This document shows, in pieces, positions 1 to 5,051 of a DNA stretch of 5,107 bases. This stretch comes from Bacillota bacterium. GTDB taxonomy: Bacteria; Bacillota; Clostridia; Clostridiales; Clostridiaceae. Position 1 is the stretch's first letter. Each line of letters begins with the position of its first letter. Both the position numbers and the translations under genes were made by a program. The notes beneath the pieces were generated by a model that saw only the letters and a program-made list of their open reading frames with translations, searched no databases and had not been told where the DNA came from. Location: the NCBI GenBank assembly GCA_023445445.1, contig JAEXLD010000068.1, positions 1 through 5,107 of the forward strand. The letters are read 5' to 3'.

Positions 1-5
1 GTCAT
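1..5 (-). CDS. start of a downstream minus-strand gene (only first bases visible)
   Basis: Read on the minus strand, an ATG (5-3) is preceded by AGGAG (16-12) with a 6-nt spacer, a well-formed translation start. Only five bases of the gene are inside the window, so the product cannot be read. In Mu-like phages the gene after the tail fibre is normally the tail-fibre assembly chaperone (Mu gpU / Tfa type), so that is the natural guess. This is inference from gene order alone. Confidence 0.45.
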
Positions 6-41
6 AACTATCTCCTATAGTTAAAGGTTTTTTATTGATAA

Positions 42-323
42 AAGTCTTTCCGAGGGTGGACGGGGGGAAGCCGTACAGCGGGTTCAGCGCAGGAGGACGC
101 GATCCGCAACATCGCCGGTAAGCTGGGCGAAACAATCCACACGGAGCTTTTTGATGGCGCTTTTTATATTGGGAGTACAACCGGAACGCGTAGCTATCCA
201 GATGGAGGCTATACTGCTGGTTTCCCCTTCCTCGACGCCTCCCGTGTAGTCCCGACCGCTAATGAAAATCGTCCGGCCAACGTTGCGTTACCCGTGGCCT
301 TGTATATTGGCCTCCCGGCCTAA
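42..323 (+). pseudogene. silent alternative tail-fibre C-terminal cassette (no start codon)
   Basis: An open frame of 93 codons runs from just after a stop at 39-41 to TAA at 321-323. It has no start codon of its own that would give a sensible protein. Its translation opens with FRGWTGGS, continues through SAQEDAIRNIAGKLGE and ends NVALPVALYIGLPA, all typical of the C-terminal tip of Mu-like tail fibres. The facing minus-strand fibre has the same motif (FRAWTGGS) and a homologous end (SVDLPVCLYLGLRA), but the sequence between is different. The two frames are tail-to-tail with overlapping stop codons. The best reading is a silent, oppositely oriented C-terminal cassette that is joined to the expressed fibre by DNA inversion. 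A plain remnant of a duplicated fibre gene is the alternative. No disabling stop or frameshift is seen inside it. Confidence 0.8.
47..67 (+). repeat. inverted repeat, left copy (candidate crossover site)
   Basis: This 21-bp stretch matches the reverse complement of 600-620 at 18 of 21 positions: TTTCCGAG, two mismatches, TGGACGGG, one mismatch, GG. It encodes the shared FRxWTGG motif, and the codon phase is the same in both copies, so recombination here would keep the fibre in frame. The similarity could also come simply from shared ancestry of the two fibre ends. Confidence 0.6.
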
Positions 324-344
324 GCGCGGAGGCCGAGATACAGG
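298..344. repeat. inverted repeat at the convergent fibre stop codons
   Basis: Arms 298-315 and 328-344 pair over about 16 positions with one G-T wobble, one mismatch and one bulged T; the core is GGCCTCC/GGAGGCC. The dyad arises because both strands encode the same C-terminal motif (LYIGLPA on plus, LYLGLRA on minus). It could fold in RNA on either strand and might act as a weak bidirectional terminator, but no T-run follows it, so this role is uncertain. Confidence 0.5.
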
Positions 345-1417
345 CAGACCGGGAGGTCAACCGAAGCTGGCATGACCGTAGGAGATGCTCCGTAGATTGG
401 ATTTGACCATGAAGCATCAAAATCCAACCTTACATCTCCTGCGCCGCTCACCGCATTAGTCGTCGTCGAGCCAGCGAGTGTCACTCGAAATGCTCCTGCG
501 CTATTGGTGGTGGCTGGCTCACCACCAGCACCTCTTGTCCATGAAGCCTCCCCTGTTACCGCAGGCAAGCCCGCCGGGTTTGTTGCCCCGGCGGTACTGC
601 CACCCGTCCAAGCTCGGAAAAACTGTTCGCTTAGGTTAGGAACGTATAATCCCGTAGGGTTAGCAGCATTTGGTCGCCATTTTCCGAGGTTAGCTGCGAT
701 GGTGGCGGAGTTCGCGTTATACGCCAGCAACATCCCTGCGAACCCTCCGGCATCGTATATCTTTTTCAGTTCGGGCCAGTCTGCGAACAGCGCGAGGTCG
801 CCGTTCGCCCAGACGTGCCCGGCGGGCAGGGTCGTGGAGCGCCAGTAGCGCGGGACGCCGATCATCGAAAGCCGGAAGGCTTCTGAAGCTGTCACGCGGG
901 CGTCGTTCCCTTGACACGCCGTACCTGCGGCAGTCCCGTATTTGATCGTAAACGTCCGATCTGCTTCTAAGCTGCCTCCTCCAGAGAGGCCCGTACCAGC
1001 GATTATTTTTCTGGAAGTAAGCACATATCCCGGTATGTCCGGTACAGCCCATACCGCATTATTCGTACCGGGTTGAACAGGACTGGCAGCATTCGCAGCG
1101 ATATTAACCTGAGCCTGATAAAGCCCGCCATTGGGAGCGATAGACAGGGCCCCTTTGGTATAGGATTGCGCCGAAGACCAAGGCAGAATACCAAAATTAG
1201 CAAGCTCGGACGTGAGACCAGTAAGCAGATAGAGCAGTTGATTCCAACGGGAACTCTCACCAAGGGAATCGTATTTCTGCCCGGACTCGAACTCCGCATC
1301 GGTGTCGCGGTAGGCAATGCCGGAAACGGGCTGCGTGGGGATCGTCGTCTGTGCGTTCTTGCCCCATATCGAGTTGAGAACGCCTGCAAAAGTTCGCTGG
1401 ATGCCTGAAAGCGCCAT
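320..1417 (-). CDS. phage tail fibre protein (collar-type, receptor-binding)
   Basis: A 365-aa tail fibre, presumed to attach at the baseplate and bind the host surface. The start is set by AGGAG (1427-1423) five bases before the ATG, and this Shine-Dalgarno overlaps the stop of the gene before. Residues about 80-124 (W..A..Y..G..S...G.LYQA, ending AVW) resemble small carbohydrate-binding modules. Residues 137-175 carry a GTGLSGGG / GTAAGTACQGNDAR pattern common in fibre shafts. Residues about 190-275 look like a phage tail-collar domain: LPAGHVWANGDLALF, then LYVPNLSEQFFRAWTGG. The rest (274-365) is a Gly/Ala/Ser/Thr-rich tip ending in SVDLPVCLYLGLRA, the usual fibre terminus. It is the last gene of the visible baseplate operon. 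Its tip is probably exchangeable with the silent cassette at 42-323; after inversion the product would be about 357 aa. Family assignment is by motif only. Confidence 0.88.
   Translation of the reverse strand: MALSGIQRTFAGVLNSIWGKNAQTTIPTQPVSGIAYRDTDAEFESGQKYDSLGESSRWNQLLYLLTGLTSELANFGILPWSSAQSYTKGALSIAPNGGLYQAQVNIAANAASPVQPGTNNAVWAVPDIPGYVLTSRKIIAGTGLSGGGSLEADRTFTIKYGTAAGTACQGNDARVTASEAFRLSMIGVPRYWRSTTLPAGHVWANGDLALFADWPELKKIYDAGGFAGMLLAYNANSATIAANLGKWRPNAANPTGLYVPNLSEQFFRAWTGGSTAGATNPAGLPAVTGEASWTRGAGGEPATTNSAGAFRVTLAGSTTTNAVSGAGDVRLDFDASWSNPIYGASPTVMPASVDLPVCLYLGLRA
600..620 (-). repeat. inverted repeat, right copy (candidate crossover site)
   Basis: Partner of 47-67, lying inside the tail-fibre gene at residues 267-273 (FRAWTGG). 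On the minus strand it contains TCCGAGCTTGGA, an imperfect 12-bp dyad (10 of 12 symmetric positions), which is the kind of symmetry seen in site-specific recombinase sites. The left copy is less symmetric at its centre (GG instead of CT). No recombinase gene is visible in the window. Confidence 0.55.
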
Positions 1418-1422
1418 ATGTT

Positions 1423-1427
1423 CTCCT
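1423..1427 (-). promoter_or_regulatory. ribosome binding site of the tail fibre gene
   Basis: AGGAG on the minus strand, five bases before the fibre ATG (1417). It overlaps the TAG stop (1428-1426) of the preceding baseplate gene, so the two genes are likely translationally coupled. Confidence 0.75.
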
Positions 1428-2154
1428 AAAGAAAAAGGTTACCCTTGCTTGCCCATCTGCCGGAATCCCAGCGTTGGGCGTTGCTTTTATCGAACGAAAA
1501 AAAGGAAACGGGGACGAAAACGATATATCCCGAGACATGCAGGGTTGCGGGATAGGGAACCGCGTATTCGTCATCGACCCGCCGTGTCGTTACAGCGGTG
1601 GTAAATTTAATGAGATTCGTTGTGCTTATCGTCGAGGGGGCGATCAGGCGTACTTGCATGGGACCCGTCTTTTCAAAGCTGACGGAGTTTCCCGCAACAA
1701 GCCGAATAAGCCCATCAAGCTCCGGGACCGAGGCCACCAGCGTATGGTTGGCGATGATGCGGGCCAAAATATTCGTCCGGTACACCGGGTCTTCCGCCGG
1801 GATGTACTCGACCAGCGGAGCATCCCGGCACCACCACGGCGTCGAATCCCAAGCCTGTCCCATGCGGTCAAAGGCGAACCAGTGCGAATCGCTGTACTGG
1901 TACGGGGCGCGTTCCTCTCCGACGATACGCCCAAGCGCGTCAAGGTTCGCGGCTTCGGCGGCGTAGAGGGTACGCCCGCGCTGCATATCCAGCACGGCGT
2001 CGTAAAGCTCCTGAACCTCGCCAACGAACACGGCGACGAGCTGCCGCAACATGCACGATGTCAGAAACTGGCTCGGCAGCTTGGCAAGCGCCTCGTCGAT
2101 CAGGGACTTGGCATACTGCCCAAAAGAGACTTCAAGGCGGGACGGAACCGGCAT
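1426..2154 (-). CDS. baseplate/tail protein in the gp48 (tail protein I) position, DUF2612-like
   Basis: A 242-aa protein placed between baseplate J and the tail fibre, where Mu gp48 or P2 gpI normally sits; such proteins connect the baseplate wedge to the fibres. Residues 47-85 (EVQELYDAVLDM... ANLDALGRIVGEER) resemble the N-terminal part of DUF2612 and related phage proteins. W-rich residues 92-108 follow, then the family-like EDPVYRTNILARIIANHTL (121-139), which matches the usual D..YR.LL.AKI.AN pattern. The C-terminus ends with FFSFDKSNAQRWDSGRWA, an aromatic, Ser/Asp-rich tail often seen in these proteins. The ATG is 2 nt after the stop of the J gene; a G-rich stretch (GCGGGGGC) upstream is only a weak ribosome binding site, so translation is probably coupled. 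The family is assigned from motifs and position, so the DUF2612 label is moderate; the baseplate role is firmer. Confidence 0.75.
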   Translation of the reverse strand: MPVPSRLEVSFGQYAKSLIDEALAKLPSQFLTSCMLRQLVAVFVGEVQELYDAVLDMQRGRTLYAAEAANLDALGRIVGEERAPYQYSDSHWFAFDRMGQAWDSTPWWCRDAPLVEYIPAEDPVYRTNILARIIANHTLVASVPELDGLIRLVAGNSVSFEKTGPMQVRLIAPSTISTTNLIKFTTAVTTRRVDDEYAVPYPATLHVSGYIVFVPVSFFSFDKSNAQRWDSGRWASKGNLFL

Positions 2155-2156
2155 GG

Positions 2157-3395
2157 CTACTGCCCCCGCACCGTGACAGTGATATCGTCAACATCAAAAG
2201 TCGCCACCTGATTCCATGCGATAAGGATATTCTCTTCGGCGAGAGAGCCTTGCTCCGTGCCGATCTCGCAAAGGATAATCTCATGCCCCGCTATGGAGTT
2301 GATCGGCGTATAAAGCCGAGTCCTGATGACATCCTCGCCAGGCGGGAACCCTTCCGTATTGCTCGTGTCGCCGTATTGGGCATAGGCGACGATGGCTTCC
2401 TTGATGAGCTGAATGCCGTTGTCCGGGAACTCCGATCTGTTGGTGATCTCGACGATGACGTTGACGTACACGGGAATGGGCGTGGGCCTGCTGAACGAGA
2501 TCGGATAGCCTACGCCCTGCTGGTCATACTTCGTAACCGATATACTCCCGTGCCCGATGACGCCGACGGGGAAACGCAGGAACAGGGCGTCAGTGATCGC
2601 CGCTGGGTCGCCGCCCTCAGCAACGACGGCCACCTCCTTGAAAGGTATGCCGCGATCATCAACTGGGTACGCCGTAGCGTTCTGGTAGGCCCGGCAGTAG
2701 GTCACGCCCTCGACAGCCAGAACGGACGTATAAATGGCGTCGATCTGGCGATAACTGGTGAGCTGCGTGGAACGCTGCTGACGCTTGCGCAGTTCCTCGT
2801 CCGTCTCCTGCGCCGTCCCGACCGACTCCGTAGCCGTGTTGCTGGCGTTGAACCAGCCCGCAACCGGGGTCTGGATGGTATTGACCGTGCCCGGCCCGGG
2901 ATCAAATGCGCCGTATTCCGTGCAGACCCCGCGCGCTGTCGTATGGGATGTCCGCTGCCCTTCGACCACTGCGGGGAAAATGACGTTTTCCTGAAGAGCA
3001 TAGGCCGTTTCCCCGGAAGCGGCGGCAATCAGGGCACCTGACGGAACCAGCACGCCCGGCGTCCCCGTCAGGTCGAACGTGAGGATGGTTTTCGTGCCCG
3101 CCTTGCGCGTAATGGCGTTGAGCTGCACCGTTCCGCTCTGCCCCGCCCCCGTGTTCTTCTGTGGGTCAAACTGGACGCTGGCTTCGTAGGCGGCTTCCCA
3201 CGCCTCCTCAAGCGCGGAGGCGAACACGCCGACAACCTGCTGCAATACAGCGTCGTCCGTCACGTTCTGAAACGGGTATTCCCCGGTATGGGGATCGACA
3301 ATGAGCGCAATGGAAGCGTTCATATCGTTTTGGATATCCGCCAAACGCTTGGGGATGAACCCCGCAAGGGTCATGCCGTATGAAGACGACGCCAT
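2157..3395 (-). CDS. baseplate assembly protein J (Mu gp47-like)
   Basis: A 412-aa Baseplate_J family protein; in myoviruses J (Mu gp47, related to T4 gp6) forms the wedge ring of the baseplate with the gp25-like protein encoded just upstream. Visible family traits are the N-terminal helical part with EEAWEAAYEASVQFDP (63-78), the GAGQSGTVQLNAITRKAG segment (83-100) that corresponds to the usual LD....l.gi.R block, the PGVLVPSGALI motif (113-123) typical of the 'ip.Gt' strand, and ETDEELRKRQQRS (197-209), matching the conserved SDEELR.R. The later part holds beta-rich segments (PIPVYVNVIVEIT, 306-318) and EDVIRTRLYTPINSIAGH (354-371), usual for J proteins. The ATG at 3395 is preferred because GGAGGT lies six bases before it; a GTG seven codons earlier would put that site inside the gene. 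It begins 4 nt after the previous stop. Length and order fit a complete gene. Confidence 0.93.
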   Translation of the reverse strand: MASSSYGMTLAGFIPKRLADIQNDMNASIALIVDPHTGEYPFQNVTDDAVLQQVVGVFASALEEAWEAAYEASVQFDPQKNTGAGQSGTVQLNAITRKAGTKTILTFDLTGTPGVLVPSGALIAAASGETAYALQENVIFPAVVEGQRTSHTTARGVCTEYGAFDPGPGTVNTIQTPVAGWFNASNTATESVGTAQETDEELRKRQQRSTQLTSYRQIDAIYTSVLAVEGVTYCRAYQNATAYPVDDRGIPFKEVAVVAEGGDPAAITDALFLRFPVGVIGHGSISVTKYDQQGVGYPISFSRPTPIPVYVNVIVEITNRSEFPDNGIQLIKEAIVAYAQYGDTSNTEGFPPGEDVIRTRLYTPINSIAGHEIILCEIGTEQGSLAEENILIAWNQVATFDVDDITVTVRGQ

Positions 3396-3399
3396 ATCA

Positions 3400-4689
3400 C
3401 TACCTCCAGAGCGCACCGTTCAAGAGCGAAGAATCCAGTTTGCCGTCCTTCAAGGCTGACGCGCTGGCGGCTCTGGACAAAATGATCGCCTGAGTGGAAC
3501 TCGTCACCGCTCCTTCCGAAACAGCCACAACCGAGAATGGCCAACGGGCCGACTTGAGCACGAGGTACGCCGTGTTGCTGTCCGGATCAAAAACGATATC
3601 GTTTGCAGCGTAGGTCGTACCCGAAACAACAGCACCCTTGACCGAATAGGAAAGCCCGGAATCCCCCTTGTCGCCTTTTGGTCCTTGCTGCCCTGTGGCT
3701 CCGGTATCCCCTTTGTCCCCTTTATCGCCTTTCGCTCCGGTTTCTCCGGTATTCCCCCTCGGAATCACAAAGTCGAGCACGGCGTCATCATCCGTTCCGC
3801 TGTTGGTGACGGAAGCCTGTGTTCCGGGTTCGCCCGTGATGACGGTGCCGATGGAAATCTGTGCAGCCTTCCCCTGTATGCCCTGCTCACCGCGAACGCC
3901 TTGAGGGATTATAAAATCAAGAACGGCTGCGCTCTCCGTCCCGCTGTTCGTGACTTTAGCATTGGAACCGGCCTCACCTGTCCAAACTGTACCGACGGCG
4001 ACCGTCGCCACAACCCCATCAATACCGGGTATCCCCTGTTCTCCTTGTTCACCCTGTATTCCTTGCTCTCCACGCGGGATGGTGAACCACAGGACGGCGT
4101 CCTTATCCGTCCCCGTGTTCTGAACAGCGGCTTCGGTTCCCGGGGCTCCCGTCGTCACCTTTCCAACGGAAAGCGTCGCGGCCGTGCCGTCTTCTCCCGG
4201 TTTTCCTTCCGGGCCGACGAACGCCCCGTTTTCCAGCTTCTGCTGCAAGGTTTCACCGTCAGAGAACAGTATATTCTGGGCCATCAGCTTCGTGAGATCG
4301 GACATGGTCATCCCCGGCGCCGTGAATACGGACTCATGGACAGTCACGGTTTGCTCGACCAGTTTTCCCGAATCGAGCAACACCTCCATATAAATGGAGT
4401 ATTCGCGCTGCCCTGCGGCAAACAAACTGTTGAGCTTGAGAATTCTGGAGACGCCTTCCGTTCCGAGCGCCTGCTTTCGGATGAACAGATCAACCGCGCC
4501 TTTGTCCCGCAAAGGGGAACCGAGGATCCCCTTGCCGTCCTGATACCACGGCAAGCCCGAAGCGGTATTCAGGAACCACTCCCCCAGTTCGCGGAACAAG
4601 CGCGTGCGGATGCGCTGGATGACTTCATCGTCACCCGTCACAATGCCGCCCGTCAGGTCGCCGTTTTTGAACTCCAAGTCCCAAGCCAT
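3400..4689 (-). CDS. gp46/gp25-like baseplate wedge protein fused to collagen-like repeats
   Basis: A 429-aa protein. Residues 1-120 (MAWDLEFKNGDLTGGIVTGDDEVIQRIRTRLF... GEWFLNTASGLPWYQ) match the Mu gp46 / gp25-like wedge family, which is usually a stand-alone protein of roughly 110-150 aa. A linker (about 121-158) follows. Then come collagen-like Gly-X-Y stretches (159-168, 207-225, 264-273, 312-345) alternating with three copies of a 37-38-residue beta-type module (170-207, 228-264, 275-312). A C-terminal segment (346-429) starts with SYSVKGAVVSGTTYAANDIV and includes AYLVLKSARW, reminiscent of fibre-attached binding modules. The N-terminus should sit in the baseplate wedge, with the collagen rod projecting as an extra fibre; this is inference from the architecture. 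Only a weak G-rich stretch precedes the ATG. Next is J, 4 nt away. Its upstream neighbour is the divergent hicAB operon rather than the expected gp45-like gene. Confidence is high for the N-terminal domain and repeats, low for the C-terminal function. Confidence 0.85.
   Translation of the reverse strand: MAWDLEFKNGDLTGGIVTGDDEVIQRIRTRLFRELGEWFLNTASGLPWYQDGKGILGSPLRDKGAVDLFIRKQALGTEGVSRILKLNSLFAAGQREYSIYMEVLLDSGKLVEQTVTVHESVFTAPGMTMSDLTKLMAQNILFSDGETLQQKLENGAFVGPEGKPGEDGTAATLSVGKVTTGAPGTEAAVQNTGTDKDAVLWFTIPRGEQGIQGEQGEQGIPGIDGVVATVAVGTVWTGEAGSNAKVTNSGTESAAVLDFIIPQGVRGEQGIQGKAAQISIGTVITGEPGTQASVTNSGTDDDAVLDFVIPRGNTGETGAKGDKGDKGDTGATGQQGPKGDKGDSGLSYSVKGAVVSGTTYAANDIVFDPDSNTAYLVLKSARWPFSVVAVSEGAVTSSTQAIILSRAASASALKDGKLDSSLLNGALWR
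3402..3407 (-). promoter_or_regulatory. ribosome binding site that fixes the baseplate J start
   Basis: GGAGGT on the minus strand, six bases before the ATG at 3395. It is formed by the last sense codons and stop of the upstream gene (TGG AGG TAG), so termination there and initiation of J are coupled. Confidence 0.85.
3655..3753 (-). repeat. collagen-like Gly-X-Y run
   Basis: Residues 313-345 of the fused wedge protein form an uninterrupted Gly-X-Y series (GETGAKGDKGDKGDTG and onward) rich in K-G-D triplets. This is the pattern of phage and bacterial collagen-like triple helices. It implies trimerisation of this part of the protein. Confidence 0.85.
3754..4182 (-). repeat. three-fold repeated beta module inside the collagen-like region
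   Basis: Three copies of a module lie at 4182-4069, 4008-3898 and 3867-3754. The shared pattern is VG.V.TG.PGT.A.V.NSGT...AVL.F.IPRG, ending directly in a collagen-like Gly-X-Y run. Variation is mostly conservative, which suggests duplication followed by divergence. Copy number may differ between relatives through slippage or recombination. Confidence 0.85.
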
Positions 4690-4771
4690 CCGTTTGCCCC
4701 TGTTTGCCGCAACAGTAGGGAAAAATACGGAACACGTTCACCCTGAATGAATTCCTTGGATGCAATAAAAA
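4690..4771. other. divergent intergenic region, tail-operon side
   Basis: About 80 bp between the gp46-like start and the hicAB operator. No gene remnant is visible, and no convincing -35/-10 pair for the minus-strand tail operon was found by eye. The tail genes may therefore be read from a promoter that lies upstream beyond hicB, or from a phage late promoter not resembling sigma70. Confidence 0.4.
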
Positions 4772-4821
4772 ATACGCATAGTGCGCATCTTTTTCTTGAC
4801 TACAATGCGCACTATGCGTAT
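4772..4821. promoter_or_regulatory. hicAB operator: perfect 17-bp inverted repeat
   Basis: Arm 4772-4788 (ATACGCATAGTGCGCAT) is the exact reverse complement of 4805-4821, with a 16-nt spacer. Each arm contains two heptamers: TACGCAT (4773-4779) and TGCGCAT (4782-4788) on the left, ATGCGCA (4805-4811) and ATGCGTA (4814-4820) on the right, spaced 9 bp apart. The right arm fills the space between the -35 and -10 boxes and enters the -10. HicB antitoxins are known autorepressors that bind palindromes at their own promoter, so this is the expected operator; binding by HicB here is inferred. Confidence 0.8.
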
Positions 4822-4824
4822 AAA
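4796..4824 (+). promoter_or_regulatory. sigma70-like promoter of hicAB
   Basis: TTGACT (4796-4801) and TATAAA (4819-4824) are separated by exactly 17 bp; each box matches the consensus at 5 of 6 positions. The expected transcription start, about 7 nt after the -10 box, falls at or within a base or two of the hicA ATG (4831). Confidence 0.75.
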
Positions 4825-4830
4825 AAACTC

Positions 4831-5013
4831 ATGACAGCACGGGAACTCATAAAGAAACTGGAGGAAGCGGGGTTCGTGAACAAGGGCGGAACCAACCATG
4901 ACAAGATGGTTCACCCGGACGGGAGAGTCACCGTGATTCACAGGCACAAAGGAGACATCCCGTTGGGAACCCTCAAGGCAATCGCGAGGCAAACCAAAAT
5001 CAAGTTACCCTAA
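4831..5013 (+). CDS. hicA: HicA-family mRNA interferase toxin
   Basis: A 60-aa protein of normal HicA length (about 60-80 aa). HicA toxins have a double-stranded-RNA-binding-like fold and cleave mRNA independently of the ribosome; HicB neutralises them. Visible traits are the N-terminal helix TARELIKKLEEAGF (2-15), the GGTNH motif (19-23) with the presumed catalytic His23, the strand RVTVIHRH (32-39) and GTLKAIARQTKI (46-57), the usual GTL..I..Q end. The ATG at 4831 is chosen because upstream in-frame codons would run through the promoter and operator, and the protein family begins at this point. There is no Shine-Dalgarno, and the predicted transcript start coincides with the ATG, so translation may be leaderless. 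It is followed 38 nt later by hicB and is divergent from the tail operon. Nothing suggests that it is inactive. Confidence 0.92.
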   Translation: MTARELIKKLEEAGFVNKGGTNHDKMVHPDGRVTVIHRHKGDIPLGTLKAIARQTKIKLP

Positions 5014-5015
5014 CC

Positions 5016-5039
5016 GAAGGGGGGAACAATCCCCCCTTC
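5016..5039 (+). other. perfect hairpin between hicA and hicB
   Basis: GAAGGGGGG (5016-5024), loop AACAAT, CCCCCCTTC (5031-5039): nine uninterrupted base pairs. It begins 2 nt after the hicA stop and ends directly before the hicB ribosome binding site. There is no following T-run, so it is not a classic intrinsic terminator. It could protect or process the message or modulate access to the hicB start. Confidence 0.7.
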
Positions 5040-5044
5040 AGGAG
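5040..5044 (+). promoter_or_regulatory. ribosome binding site of hicB
   Basis: AGGAG seven bases before the hicB ATG (5052), immediately after the 3' arm of the hairpin. It is much stronger than anything before hicA, which fits a need for excess antitoxin. Confidence 0.8.
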
Positions 5045-5051
5045 TAAAGAT

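Noticed and set aside
24..41. Hix-like half site (AAGG, T-run, TTGATAA) near the left end
   Set aside because: Spacing differs by about four bases from known hix half sites and no inverted partner is found near 620; AT-rich chance resemblance is more likely.
2058..3041. Long plus-strand open frame of 327 codons opposite baseplate J
   Set aside because: It lies antisense to a clear baseplate J gene, its translation is Arg/Asp-rich with no recognisable domain, and it has no convincing start; it is a mirror effect of the GC-biased codons of J.
3396..3416. GTG start seven codons upstream for baseplate J
   Set aside because: The best Shine-Dalgarno (GGAGGT) would then be inside the gene; it is correctly spaced for the ATG at 3395.
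3685..4746. Plus-strand open frame of 353 codons opposite the collagen-like gene
   Set aside because: It is the antisense shadow of the repetitive Gly-X-Y coding sequence and shows no protein family features.
4747..4830. Longer hicA reading frame starting at 4747, adding 28 residues
   Set aside because: The extension crosses the operator and promoter, has no ribosome binding site, and the added residues do not resemble the HicA family, which begins at 4831.
4738..4992. Minus-strand open frame opposite hicA
   Set aside because: HicA motifs, promoter and operator all point to the plus strand; the reverse translation has no family features.
5016..5039. Intrinsic terminator between hicA and hicB
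   Set aside because: The stem is strong but is followed by AGGAGTAAAG, not a T-run, and termination here would cut off the antitoxin.
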